Assembly: GCF_026427355.1 (NCBI RefSeq)
Contig: NZ_CP102664.1
Span: 1 to 64,000, forward strand
DNA: 64,000 nt
Reading direction: 5' to 3'
DNA from: Sphingobium sp. JS3065
GTDB taxonomy: Bacteria; Pseudomonadota; Alphaproteobacteria; Sphingomonadales; Sphingomonadaceae
Shown: positions 42,251 through 50,614 of the stretch, piece after piece
How the letters are laid out: each line of letters starts with the position of its first letter
How positions within the stretch are numbered: position 1 is the first letter of the stretch
Notes under the pieces: model-generated
The model's input: only the letters and a program-made list of their open reading frames with translations
Databases searched by the model: none
What the model was told of the DNA's origin: nothing
Made by a program: the position numbers and the translations under genes

Positions 42251-42286
42251 GGGGCCGGTGTCGCGAGACGCCGGCCCCTCTTCTTT
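42251..42286 (+). terminator. Rho-independent terminator of typA
   Basis: Twelve-base stem GGGGCCGGTGTC / GACGCCGGCCCC (42251-42262 and 42267-42278, one G-T wobble) with loop GCGA, followed by TCTTCTTT. It begins about 22 bases after the typA stop. Confidence 0.88.
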
Positions 42287-42390
42287 GGAAAGGTCCGGAA
42301 AAGCCATTTTCACCACTGTAAAGCTGCTGGCCTCCCCGCTGCGCCCTCTTTATGGTCTCGCCATTTGCTGCTCCGCCCTGAAAGCTTTTC

Positions 42391-43713
42391 ATGCATCTTC
42401 TCATTGGCCTAGCCGGCATCGCGCTGATCCTTGCCATTGCCTTCGCCCTGTCCTCCAACCGCCGCGCCATCAGGCCGCGCGTGGTGGGCGCGGCTTTCCT
42501 GTTGCAGGCGGGAATCGCGCTTCTGGTGCTCTACGTCCCCGCCGGGCGTTCCGTGATCGCGGGCATGTCGCGGGGCGTGTCGAACCTGCTCGGCTATGCG
42601 CAGGCGGGGACGGACTTCATCTTCGGCCCGCTCGCCAGGCCGGACATTGGCGGGGCCAGCTTCGCCATCGCCGCGCTGCCGGTGATCATCTTCTTCGCCA
42701 GCCTGGTGTCGATCCTCTATTATCTGGGCATCATGCAGCAGATCGTCCGATGGGTCGGCGGCGCGATCGAGAAGGTGACCGGTGTATCCAAGGTCGAAAG
42801 CCTGTGCGCCGCCGCCAATATCTTCGTCGGCCAGAGCGAAAGCCCGCTCGTCATCCGCCCCTATCTGGCGGGCCTCACCCCGCCGCAACTCTTCGCCGTG
42901 ATGACCAGCGGCATGGCGGGGGTGGCGGGCACGATCCTGGCCGCCTACGCCTCCATGGGCATCAAGATCGACTATCTGCTTGCCGCCAGCTTCATGTCCG
43001 CGCCCGGCGGCCTGCTGATGGCGAAGATCATGATGCCCGACGATCCGGAACGCGAACCCGAACTCCCCCTGGGCGATCATCCCGACATCGCCCTGCCCGA
43101 AAGCCGGATCAGCGGCGCAGGCCCCGCCGCGCTGCTGCCTGAGTCCACGCCCGGCGAACCGATGCCCCCCGCCACCCATGACGAGGAAAAGCCCGCCAAC
43201 CTCATCATGGCCGCCGCCCAGGGCGCGCAGACAGGCGTGAAGCTGGCCGTCGCGGTCGGCGCCATGGTGCTGGCCTTCGTCGCGCTGGTGGCGCTGGCCA
43301 ACGGCATATTGGGAGGGATCGGCGGCTGGTTCGGCTATCCGGACCTCAGCTTCCAGCAATTGTTCGGCACGCTCTTCTCGCCGGTCATGGTTCTGCTCAA
43401 CATCCCCTGGACGGAGGCGCAGATCGCGGGCGGCCTGTTCGGCACCAAGGTCGTGCTGAACGAATTCGTCGCCTATATCAATCTGGGCCAGGTGCAGGGC
43501 GCGCTGTCGCCCGCGACCGTCGCCATCGTCACCTTCGCGCTGTGCGGCTTCGCCAATTTCAGCTCGATCGCGATCCAGATGGCCGTCACCGGCAATCTGG
43601 CGCCCAACCAGCGGCCCGTCATCGCGCGGCTGGGCCTGAAGGCGCTGGTGGCAGGCAGCCTCGCCAATCTCATGAGCGCGGCGCTGGCCGGACTGATGCT
43701 CAGCCTGCACTGA
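42391..43713 (+). CDS. Concentrative nucleoside transporter (NupC/CNT family)
   Basis: Proton- or sodium-coupled nucleoside importer of the inner membrane. The 440-residue protein has the CNT layout: N-terminal helices, then core motifs AANIFVGQSESPLVIRPYL and TSGMAGVAGTILAAYASMG, and the C-terminal GTKVVLNEFVAYINLG and ALCGFANFSSIAIQ. Unlike compact NupC it carries a hydrophilic loop of about 55 residues rich in Pro and Glu (about 215-270, between MMPDDPEREPE and HDEEKPANL). Substrate range cannot be told. It stands alone after the typA terminator. Confidence 0.93.
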   Translation: MHLLIGLAGIALILAIAFALSSNRRAIRPRVVGAAFLLQAGIALLVLYVPAGRSVIAGMSRGVSNLLGYAQAGTDFIFGPLARPDIGGASFAIAALPVIIFFASLVSILYYLGIMQQIVRWVGGAIEKVTGVSKVESLCAAANIFVGQSESPLVIRPYLAGLTPPQLFAVMTSGMAGVAGTILAAYASMGIKIDYLLAASFMSAPGGLLMAKIMMPDDPEREPELPLGDHPDIALPESRISGAGPAALLPESTPGEPMPPATHDEEKPANLIMAAAQGAQTGVKLAVAVGAMVLAFVALVALANGILGGIGGWFGYPDLSFQQLFGTLFSPVMVLLNIPWTEAQIAGGLFGTKVVLNEFVAYINLGQVQGALSPATVAIVTFALCGFANFSSIAIQMAVTGNLAPNQRPVIARLGLKALVAGSLANLMSAALAGLMLSLH

Positions 43714-43774
43714 TCGTTCCGACCCTATAACGAAACTTCTACCCGTGGCTGACAAGATCGGCTATGGTTAACGC

Positions 43775-44830
43775 ATGGAAGTCAAACGCTTATCCGGGCT
43801 GACGGCTGTGCTGTGGGCGGTCATGACAATGGCCCCGGCCATCGCGCAGGCCCCGAAACCCGGCTCGCTGGAAAGCTATAAGGACTGGACCATCGGCTGC
43901 GACAACCGCAACCGGTGTGAGGCCGTGTCCTTGCTGCCGGATGGCGGCGACTGGCCCGACCAGCCTGTCATGCTGGGCATCCGCCGGGATGCGGGCGCGA
44001 CCGCCGATCCCGAAATCTGGGTCAGCCGCGACGCCAAGGGGCAGGAGACGCTGGATTTCCTGATCGACGGGCGCAAGGTCGCCAGCGCGGCAAGCGTGGA
44101 TGGCGAAGCCAGCGTCCGGGGGCCGCAGGCGTCCGCGCTGGCCATCGCCATGGCGAAGGGCGGTGGCATGGAAATACGCGCCGGCGGCAAGCGCATCGAC
44201 CGGCCGTCGCTGGCGGGATCCGCCGCCGCGCTGCGCTATATGGACGCGAAGCAGGGGCGTGCAGGCACGATGGCGGCGCTGGTCGCGACCGGCCCGCTCG
44301 CCCGCAGCGCGGTGCGCCCGGCGCCCGCCGTGCCCGTGATCAAGCGGGCGACCATTCCCGGCGGCGCGCAGCCGCCCGCGCTCTGGCGCGAGGAACTGAC
44401 GGCGCTCGGCACGTTGACCGGCTGCGCCGACGAGATGAAGGACGCTTCCTCGCCCCCCGACCTGCACCGCCTGACGAAGACCGAGACGCTCGTGCTGGTC
44501 CCCTGCGGCGCGGGCGCCTATAATTTCACCTCCGTCCCGCTGATCGCCACCGGCATAGCGGGACGCCGCACCTTCCGCTTCGCCAGCTTCGACTATCAGC
44601 CGGGCTGGAGCGAGGACGCCACCCATCCCATGCTGGTCAATGCAGGCTGGGCGGCGGAGACGTCCACCCTGCAAAGCTATGCCAAGGGCCGGGGTCTGGG
44701 CGATTGCGGGGGCAGCGAATCCTATGTCTGGGACGGCACGCGCTTCCGCCTTGTCGAGGCCAGCGCCATGGGAGAATGCCGGGGCGCCTGGCATTGGATC
44801 ACCACCTGGTCCGCGAAGGTCACCGAATAG
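43775..44830 (+). CDS. DUF1176-domain exported protein
   Basis: Exported protein of 351 residues, function unknown. A signal peptide (LTAVLWAVMTMAPAIAQ, cleavage about residue 25) is followed by the DUF1176 domain, which starts YKDWTIGCDNRNRCEAV with its Cys pair. Further Cys residues at GTLTGCADEM, LVPCGAG, GLGDCGG and MGECRG suggest disulphides. The C terminus has ESYVWDGTRFRLVEAS and ends WHWITTW, both recalled as family features. It is convergent with egtD, with only six bases between the stop codons. Confidence 0.88.
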   Translation: MEVKRLSGLTAVLWAVMTMAPAIAQAPKPGSLESYKDWTIGCDNRNRCEAVSLLPDGGDWPDQPVMLGIRRDAGATADPEIWVSRDAKGQETLDFLIDGRKVASAASVDGEASVRGPQASALAIAMAKGGGMEIRAGGKRIDRPSLAGSAAALRYMDAKQGRAGTMAALVATGPLARSAVRPAPAVPVIKRATIPGGAQPPALWREELTALGTLTGCADEMKDASSPPDLHRLTKTETLVLVPCGAGAYNFTSVPLIATGIAGRRTFRFASFDYQPGWSEDATHPMLVNAGWAAETSTLQSYAKGRGLGDCGGSESYVWDGTRFRLVEASAMGECRGAWHWITTWSAKVTE

Positions 44831-44836
44831 ACCGCT

Positions 44837-45793
44837 TCACGTTTCTGCCAATATCAGCGAAAACAGCCCATCCTCGTCGCTCCATTCGCGCAGCGGCTCC
44901 CACCCCCCGGCGCGCAGCAGCAGCCTTTCGTCCCGCGCGCCATATTTGTGGCTGCTCTCGGTATGGATCGTCTCGCCCGGCTCCATGCGGAAACATTGCC
45001 CGGCGACGTGGAAGTGGAGAGGCCGCACCGCCTCCAGATGCATTTCGATCCGCGCCTTGTCATCGTTCCAGATGGCGCGGTGAACGAAGCCGTCCAGCGG
45101 CAAATCGCCCTCCAGTTCGCGATTGATGCGGCTGATGAGGTTCAGGTTGAACGCCGCCGTCACCCCCGCCGCATCGTCATAGGCGGCGATCAGCCGGTCG
45201 CGGTCCTTGATCCGGTCCATGCCGATCAGCAGCATGGCGCCTTCCCCCAACAGCCGATGCATCGCCCGCAGCAGGTCGACCGCCGCATCCGGCTCCATAT
45301 TGCCGATGGTCGATCCGGGGAAAAAGCCCAGACGCGGCAGGCCGTCAATGCCGACGGGCAAGTCCAGTTCGCCATTGAAATCGCCCACCACCGGCAGGAC
45401 GGGCAGGCCGGGAAAGGCCGAAGCCAATTCGACGCTCGCAGCCCGAAGAAAATCGCCGCTGATGTCGATAGGCACATAGGCGGCGGGATCGACGGCGCGC
45501 AGCAGATGCGGCGTCTTGCGCGAACTGCCCGCGCCGAATTCCACCACCGCCCGGCCAGCGCCGACGGCTGCGGCGAAATCCGGGCCATGACGTTCCAGCA
45601 GCGCGGTTTCGGTGCGCGTCGGATAATATTCCGGCAGGCCGGTGATCGCCTCGAAAAGTTCCGATCCCCGCCGGTCGTAGAACCAGATGGGCGGCGTCGC
45701 CTTGGGCATGCGCGACAGCCCCTCCATGATATCCCTGCGAAAAGCCGGATCCGGCGCGCGCAGCGGCAGCGTAGCGTCCTCCGTCAGCAGCAT
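44837..45793 (-). CDS. egtD: L-histidine N-alpha-methyltransferase EgtD
   Basis: EgtD trimethylates histidine to hercynine, the first step of ergothioneine synthesis. The 318-residue protein shows the family signature: YDRRGSELFEAITGLPEYYPTR (given as one short motif), the SAM-binding VVEFGAGSSRKT, and FFPGSTIGNM. The C terminus has HTESSHKY, part of the histidine site. The egtB stop is four bases upstream, so the pair is one operon. No egtC, egtA or egtE lies nearby, as expected for the two-gene form in which EgtB may use cysteine directly. Confidence 0.96.
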   Translation of the reverse strand: MLLTEDATLPLRAPDPAFRRDIMEGLSRMPKATPPIWFYDRRGSELFEAITGLPEYYPTRTETALLERHGPDFAAAVGAGRAVVEFGAGSSRKTPHLLRAVDPAAYVPIDISGDFLRAASVELASAFPGLPVLPVVGDFNGELDLPVGIDGLPRLGFFPGSTIGNMEPDAAVDLLRAMHRLLGEGAMLLIGMDRIKDRDRLIAAYDDAAGVTAAFNLNLISRINRELEGDLPLDGFVHRAIWNDDKARIEMHLEAVRPLHFHVAGQCFRMEPGETIHTESSHKYGARDERLLLRAGGWEPLREWSDEDGLFSLILAET

Positions 45794-45797
45794 CGCG

Positions 45798-47066
45798 TCA
45801 CAAATCCTTCGCCAGCCGCAGCCCGGTGAACTGCCAGCGTTGATGGGGGTAGAAGAAATTGCGGTAACTCGCCCGCATATGGCCCCGCGGCGTGGCGCAA
45901 CTGCCGCCCTTCAGCACGAACTGGCCCGCCATGAACTTGCCATTATATTCGCCCACCGCGCCTTCCGCCGCCCGAAAGCCGGGATGCGGGCGATAGGCGC
46001 TGCCGGTCCATTCCCACACATCGCCATACATCTGGGTCAGCGCGGAGCCGCCCTCCGGCGGGCGGGGCCGGGGGCAGGCGGCGCCGTCCAACTGGTTGCC
46101 GCTGGTCGGCGCGATATTCAGCGCCCCGCTTTCCCATTCGGCTTCGGTCGGCAGCCGGGCGCCTGCCCATCTGGCATAGGCGTCCGCCTCATACAGGCTG
46201 ATATGGCTGACCGGAGCGGCGGGATTGACCGGCTTGCGGCCATCCAGGCCGAAGCGGGTCCAGCCCTGCTCTGCGCGCTTCCAATATAGCGGCGCCTCTA
46301 TCCCCTCCGCCTGCACCCAGGCCCAGCCGTCCGACAGCCAGTGCGCGGCGTCGCCATAGCCGCCATCCTCGATGAAGCCGATCCATTCGCCATTGGTTAT
46401 CGGCCGGTGTGCCAGCGCATGGGGATGCAGCACCGTCTTGTGGCGCGGCGTCTCGCAGTCGAAGGCGAATTCGCTCTTGCCGTCCTCGCCGATCTCGACC
46501 AGCCCCTGCCGCCCCTCTATCCAGTGAATCGGGCCGGGAACGGGCGCGGGCAGCGCGTTGGGCGCGTCGAACATCGCCGGTTCCAGCGGATTGAGCGACA
46601 GCAGATGCTGCATGTCGGCCAGCAGCAGTTCCTGATGCTGCTGCTCATGGTTCAGGCCCAGCAGCACCAGCGCCTGCGCATCGGGCATCATCATCGGCAG
46701 GGCGGTGGTCAGCGCCTTGTCGACATGGGCGCGATAGGCGCGGATTTCCTTGAGCGAAGGCCGCGTCAGCATGCCCCGCATGGGCCGGGCATGGCGCGCC
46801 CCCTCTGCCTCATAATAGCTGTTGAACAGATAGGCGTAATGCGGATCGAACATCCTGTATCCCGCCACATGATCGCGCAGGACGAAGGTTTCGAAGAACC
46901 AGCTTGCATGCGCCAGATGCCATTTGGCGGGCGATGCGTCGGGCATGGACTGGACGGTCGCATCGGCGTCGGACAGCGGCGCGGCCAGCGCTTCGCTCAA
47001 GGCGCGCACTTCGCGATAGCGGGTAATCAGGTCGATCTGGCTTGGTGCGGTTCGGCTTTTGGCCAT
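45798..47066 (-). CDS. egtB: Hercynine oxygenase EgtB
   Basis: Non-haem iron sulfoxide synthase that joins a thiol donor to hercynine with oxygen. The 422-residue protein has an N-terminal DinB-like iron domain with HLAHASWFFETFVL (about residue 50) and the HEQQHQE iron motif (about residue 144). A C-terminal FGE-sulfatase/C-type-lectin domain follows, with RHKTVLHPHALAHRPITNGEW (given as one motif), LPTEAEWE, GDVWEWTGSAY and a terminal YPHQRWQFTGLRLA. It heads the egtB-egtD operon; the 88-base gap upstream separates it from the diguanylate cyclase gene. Confidence 0.97.
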   Translation of the reverse strand: MAKSRTAPSQIDLITRYREVRALSEALAAPLSDADATVQSMPDASPAKWHLAHASWFFETFVLRDHVAGYRMFDPHYAYLFNSYYEAEGARHARPMRGMLTRPSLKEIRAYRAHVDKALTTALPMMMPDAQALVLLGLNHEQQHQELLLADMQHLLSLNPLEPAMFDAPNALPAPVPGPIHWIEGRQGLVEIGEDGKSEFAFDCETPRHKTVLHPHALAHRPITNGEWIGFIEDGGYGDAAHWLSDGWAWVQAEGIEAPLYWKRAEQGWTRFGLDGRKPVNPAAPVSHISLYEADAYARWAGARLPTEAEWESGALNIAPTSGNQLDGAACPRPRPPEGGSALTQMYGDVWEWTGSAYRPHPGFRAAEGAVGEYNGKFMAGQFVLKGGSCATPRGHMRASYRNFFYPHQRWQFTGLRLAKDL

Positions 47067-47154
47067 GCATGCCCCTCCGATACGGTTGCGCCGCTCTCGC
47101 GGGACAATCGCATGAAGGCGCGGTTAGGTTCCCAATGGGTTGTAACCCCAATCC

Positions 47155-48027
47155 CTAACCATAAACGGAAGCACAGGGGCGTTCGGCCCGCTGTATCTGG
47201 CCCCGCCCGGATCGCTTGGCGCGGTGGAGCGCCTCTTCGGCCATGTCGATCGCCGCCGTCACCGGGCCGCCGCGCCAGGCGCAAAGCCCGGCGGAAAAGG
47301 TGACCGGCTGACCATTCACCGCGCCGACCGGCTCCCGCCGCATCCGATCCGCAATGCGCGCCAGCGACCAGCTCGCCTCATCCTCTATCGCGTCCTGATA
47401 GAAGATGGCGAATTCCTCGCCGCCCCAGCGGGCGACGATGTCGACGCGGCGGGTCTGCGAAGAAAGCCGCGCTGCGAAGTCCGCCAACAGCCGGTCGCCC
47501 CCATCATGGCCCAGTTGGTCGTTGACCTGCTGGAAATAGTCCAGGTCGATGATCGCGACGCACCCCCGCCGCCGGGCGACAGGCAGCACATCGAGTTGCG
47601 CCAGGAAACCGCGCCGATTGGCGATGCCGGTCAGCGCATCCTCATGCGCGGCCACGTTCCGTTCGTCGATCTGTTCCTGCGTCGCCGCAGCCCGGCGCGC
47701 CCCGGAAAGGAGCCTGGCGATGATGCCGCCGATTTCGGACAGGATCGGCACGCCCGCCTTCCGTTCCGCCTCCTCCACCGGACGCAGCGCATCCACCGGT
47801 CTGTGGATCGGGTCCAGCAAGGCGCCGATGCCCAGCAGCGCTCCGGCGGCGCCCGCCATGCTGGCCAGCGTCAGGACGATGAATTCCGCCCATGCGAACC
47901 GCCCCGTCGCCGCGCCCCAGCCGATATAGCCCAGCAGCGGCAAATGGGTGGTGACCAAGCAGAGCGCGAAGAGCCGGAACCGCAGGGAGCGGGGAAAAAT
48001 GAAGGAGGTTGCGAGGTAGAACTGCAT
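47155..48027 (-). CDS. Membrane diguanylate cyclase (GGDEF)
   Basis: Probable cyclic-di-GMP synthase of 290 residues from the ATG at 48027. Two membrane helices (about 17-40 and 48-72) are followed by a linker and a GGDEF domain with DALTGIANRRGFLAQLD, DLDYFQQVNDQLGHDGGD and the active signature RWGGEEF. RRVD precedes GGEEF by five residues, so the allosteric inhibitory I-site (RxxD) is intact. No sensory domain is recognised beyond the membrane part. It is upstream of egtB on the same strand but separated by 88 bases and is probably independent. Confidence 0.93.
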   Translation of the reverse strand: MQFYLATSFIFPRSLRFRLFALCLVTTHLPLLGYIGWGAATGRFAWAEFIVLTLASMAGAAGALLGIGALLDPIHRPVDALRPVEEAERKAGVPILSEIGGIIARLLSGARRAAATQEQIDERNVAAHEDALTGIANRRGFLAQLDVLPVARRRGCVAIIDLDYFQQVNDQLGHDGGDRLLADFAARLSSQTRRVDIVARWGGEEFAIFYQDAIEDEASWSLARIADRMRREPVGAVNGQPVTFSAGLCAWRGGPVTAAIDMAEEALHRAKRSGRGQIQRAERPCASVYG

Positions 48028-48131
48028 CCCTGGCCCCTGACGATTGAAATCGGGCCTCAAAATTGGCGCGGCATGTGAAGTTAAGGTGAAGGAGCAGGGT
48101 TAACGCCCGCTTCGAGGACGAGCCGTGCTTC

Positions 48132-48716
48132 CTATGAGTCGAACGGTTGGCGGGACGCCCCCGGAACCCACTTCACATCGCCCGCGCCATTGCCGTTGAG
48201 CCGCCGGGCCATCACGAACAGCAGGTCGGACAACCGGTTGAGATAAGCCAGCGCCTGCGGATTGATCGCCACCTCGGCCGCGGCGGCGGTCGCGCTGCGT
48301 TCGGCGCGGCGGGTGACGGCGCGGGCCAGATGCACGGCGGCGGCTGCGGGCGATCCGCCCGGCAGGATGAAGCTGTCCAGCGCCGAAAGTTCGGCGTTCA
48401 TCGCATCGATCTGCCCTTCCAGCCGCGCGACTTGGGAAGCGACGATGCGCAGCGCCCAGGGTTCATCCTCCCCCTCCGGAACCGGCGTGGCCAGGTCGGC
48501 GCCCAGGTCGAACAGGTCGTTCTGGATGGTGGTCAGCCATTCCGCTTCCGGCGCGTCGCCGATCGCCACGATGGCAAGGCCGATGGCGCTGTTCGCCTCA
48601 TCGACATCGCCCACGGCCTGCATGCGCGGCGCGTGCTTGGGCAGGCGCGATCCGTCGACAAGGCCGGTGGTGCCCGCGTCCCCGGTGCGGGTGTAAATCT
48701 TGTTGAGCTTCACCAT
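48132..48716 (-). CDS. Cob(I)alamin adenosyltransferase, PduO type
   Basis: Transfers adenosyl from ATP to cob(I)alamin to make coenzyme B12. The 194-residue protein has the PduO-type N terminus KLNKIYTRTGDAGTTGL, with the ATP-binding TRTGDxGTT motif, and RRAERSATA and INPQALAYLNRLSDLLFVMAR (each a short family motif). It is last in a minus-strand run with the HIG1 gene (16 bases upstream) and gluQRS. No cobalamin riboswitch is visible before it or the run. Confidence 0.95.
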   Translation of the reverse strand: MVKLNKIYTRTGDAGTTGLVDGSRLPKHAPRMQAVGDVDEANSAIGLAIVAIGDAPEAEWLTTIQNDLFDLGADLATPVPEGEDEPWALRIVASQVARLEGQIDAMNAELSALDSFILPGGSPAAAAVHLARAVTRRAERSATAAAAEVAINPQALAYLNRLSDLLFVMARRLNGNGAGDVKWVPGASRQPFDS

Positions 48717-48732
48717 GACGGGCCGGACGCCT

Positions 48733-48966
48733 TCAACCGCTGCCCTTCATCAACAGCAATATGGCGACGATGATGACCGCCACCGCCTGGAACAGGATGC
48801 GGTTCATCATCATCTTGTTCTGCTTCAGGCTGGACTGGCTCGGCCCGCCTTCGGGCGAGTTCAACTGTTCCTTGCTTGCCTGCAGAAAGGCGACGATCCC
48901 CCGAATCAGTGCGAACAGGGTGGCGCCCATGGCCAGGATCAGGGCGATGACGAGAAGCATGTTCAT
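48733..48966 (-). CDS. HIG1-domain twin-membrane protein
   Basis: Small inner-membrane protein of 77 residues with two helices (LLVIALILAMGATLFALIRGI and LFQAVAVIIVAILLLM) joined by a polar loop containing SPEGGPSQSSLKQNKMMMNR. This matches the HIG1 (hypoxia-induced protein) family, whose mitochondrial members bind cytochrome oxidase supercomplexes. In alphaproteobacteria such genes often lie beside the PduO-type adenosyltransferase, as here. The gluQRS stop is nine bases upstream. Confidence 0.88.
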   Translation of the reverse strand: MNMLLVIALILAMGATLFALIRGIVAFLQASKEQLNSPEGGPSQSSLKQNKMMMNRILFQAVAVIIVAILLLMKGSG

Positions 48967-48975
48967 GCCGTGAAT

Positions 48976-49881
48976 TTAGGCCCTGCCCAGGGAAATGCCA
49001 ATCGGAAAGCGCGCCTGCCGCAGATCGTCGGCCAATTGCCGCGGGTCGACGCCCTGCGCCCGCAGATCGGCCAGCGCGATCGACCCGTCGCGCTTCGCCA
49101 GCCGCCTGCCGTCCGCCCCCACCAGCAAAGGATGGTGGATATAGGCGGGGGAGGGCAGGTCGAGCAGCGCCTGGATCAGCCGGTGGATATCCGTCGCGCT
49201 CCGCAGATCGTCGCCGCGCAGCACATGGGTCACGCCCATCGCCGCATCGTCCAGCGTGCAGGACAGGTGATAGCTGGTGGGGGCATCCTTGCGCGCCAGC
49301 ACGACATCGCCCGCCGCAACAGGCCTCGCCTCCACCGCCTGCGCCCGCGCCCCATCCGCGACCGGAAAGGGCAGGGCGTCCCAGGTCAGCGGCCCCGCGC
49401 GCTCCGCCGCCCGCGCCATGTCGATCCGCCATGCATGGGCCTCTCCCGCCGCGATCCGCCGCGTCCGTTCCTCCCCGGCCAATCCCCGGCATGTTCCGGG
49501 ATAGACCGGCCCTTCCGCCCCATGCGGCGCGGTGGCGCTCGCCATGATGTCGGCGCGGGTGCAGAAACAGGGATAGAGCAGCCCCATCCCCTCCAGCCGC
49601 CTCAGCGCCGCTTCATAACGGTCCAGCCGCGCCGACTGGAAGACGATGTCGCCATCCCATCCGACGCCCAGCCAGCGCAGATCCTCCACGATTCCCGCGA
49701 CATGTTCCGCCCGGCTGCGCGTGCCGTCTATATCCTCGATCCGCAGGCGAAACGCGCCGCCCCGCGCGCGGGCCATGTCCATGGCCAGCAATGCCGACCA
49801 TGCGTGTCCGACATGCAACCTACCTGTGGGGCTTGGCGCGAAGCGCGTCACCATATGCAGTGGTCCGGTCGATTGAATCAT
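48976..49881 (-). CDS. gluQ: Glutamyl-queuosine tRNA(Asp) synthetase
   Basis: GluQRS attaches glutamate to queuosine at position 34 of tRNA-Asp. It is a truncated glutamyl-tRNA synthetase lacking the anticodon-binding domain, which agrees with 301 residues. The HIGH-type site is FAPSPTGRLHVGH, and the KMSKS equivalent is RRLAKRDGS. A Cys cluster at YPCFCTRADI, with Tyr and Cys in VYPGTCRG, forms the zinc site typical of GluQRS. I start at the ATG at 49881, where AAGGG lies five bases upstream; an internal Met at residue 10 is possible. First gene of the HIG1/adenosyltransferase run. Confidence 0.95.
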   Translation of the reverse strand: MIQSTGPLHMVTRFAPSPTGRLHVGHAWSALLAMDMARARGGAFRLRIEDIDGTRSRAEHVAGIVEDLRWLGVGWDGDIVFQSARLDRYEAALRRLEGMGLLYPCFCTRADIMASATAPHGAEGPVYPGTCRGLAGEERTRRIAAGEAHAWRIDMARAAERAGPLTWDALPFPVADGARAQAVEARPVAAGDVVLARKDAPTSYHLSCTLDDAAMGVTHVLRGDDLRSATDIHRLIQALLDLPSPAYIHHPLLVGADGRRLAKRDGSIALADLRAQGVDPRQLADDLRQARFPIGISLGRA

Positions 49882-49978
49882 ACTGGCCCTTGACGGGATG
49901 GGGTCGTTAATGCTGTCATGCCGGCGTCACGTTCCTGGTGGATCAGGGCGGCGGCGAAAGGGGGTTGAAGGGTAATAT

Positions 49979-50545
49979 ATGTACCATCCCGACCTGATAC
50001 GACATCCGGAAAACTGTCCGGCACTGGTTCTGAATGCAGACTATACGCCGTTAAGCTATTATCCGCTCAGCCTTTGGCCCTGGCAAACCGCCATAAAGGC
50101 GGTTTTTTTGGAACGGGTGGACATCGTCGCCAGCTATGAGCGGCAGGTGCACAGCCCCAGCATCCAGATGCAGATTCCATCGGTGATCGCGCTGAAGCAA
50201 TATGTGAAGCCGTCCGAACATCCCGCCTTCACCCGGTTCAACCTGTTCCTGCGCGACAAGTTCGCCTGCCAATATTGCGGTTCGCAGAGCGACCTGACCT
50301 TCGATCATGTCGTTCCGCGCCGCGCCGGCGGCCGCACCACCTGGGAAAATGTCGCCACCGCCTGCTCGCCCTGCAACCTCAAGAAAGGCGGCCGCACGCC
50401 CAAGGAAGCGCATATGCAGCTTCACCTGACGCCGATCCGCCCGACAAGCTGGCAGTTGCAGGAACATGGCCGCGCCTTCCCGCCCAACTATCTGCACGAA
50501 AGCTGGCACGACTGGCTCTATTGGGATGTGGAGCTGCTGGCCTGA
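49979..50545 (+). CDS. HNH-endonuclease-domain protein
   Basis: HNH-fold protein of 188 residues. The first 90 residues contain a conserved-looking LVLNADYTPLSYYPLSLWPW segment. The HNH finger is complete: paired CQYCG and CSPCN cysteines bind the structural zinc, the catalytic core is LTFDHVVPRRAGG, and NVATAC carries the Asn. Proteins of this type are widespread, single-copy and chromosomal in alphaproteobacteria and are not tied to restriction or phage genes, which are absent here. GAAGGG lies just before the ATG. It is convergent with the Crp/Fnr gene. Confidence 0.92.
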   Translation: MYHPDLIRHPENCPALVLNADYTPLSYYPLSLWPWQTAIKAVFLERVDIVASYERQVHSPSIQMQIPSVIALKQYVKPSEHPAFTRFNLFLRDKFACQYCGSQSDLTFDHVVPRRAGGRTTWENVATACSPCNLKKGGRTPKEAHMQLHLTPIRPTSWQLQEHGRAFPPNYLHESWHDWLYWDVELLA

Positions 50546-50569
50546 CAGGGGCGCGGCATCGCCTGGAAA

Positions 50570-50604
50570 ACGACATGCCCCCACCCTTTGCAGGCGCATG
50601 TCGT
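50570..50604. terminator. Probable terminator between HNH and Crp/Fnr genes
   Basis: Perfect 9-bp stem ACGACATGC / GCATGTCGT (50570-50578 and 50596-50604) between converging genes. On the minus strand a short T-run (complement of AAAA) follows, so it fits best as the Crp/Fnr terminator. Confidence 0.5.
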
Positions 50605-50614
50605 TCAGGATGGG

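Noticed and set aside
48027..48716. Cobalamin riboswitch upstream of the adenosyltransferase gene
   Set aside because: The gene follows HIG1 after 16 bases, and no long leader or B12-box-like element is present before the run.
49979..50545. HNH protein as a restriction or anti-phage nuclease
   Set aside because: No methyltransferase, phage or defence gene is adjacent, and this HNH type is a common single chromosomal gene.
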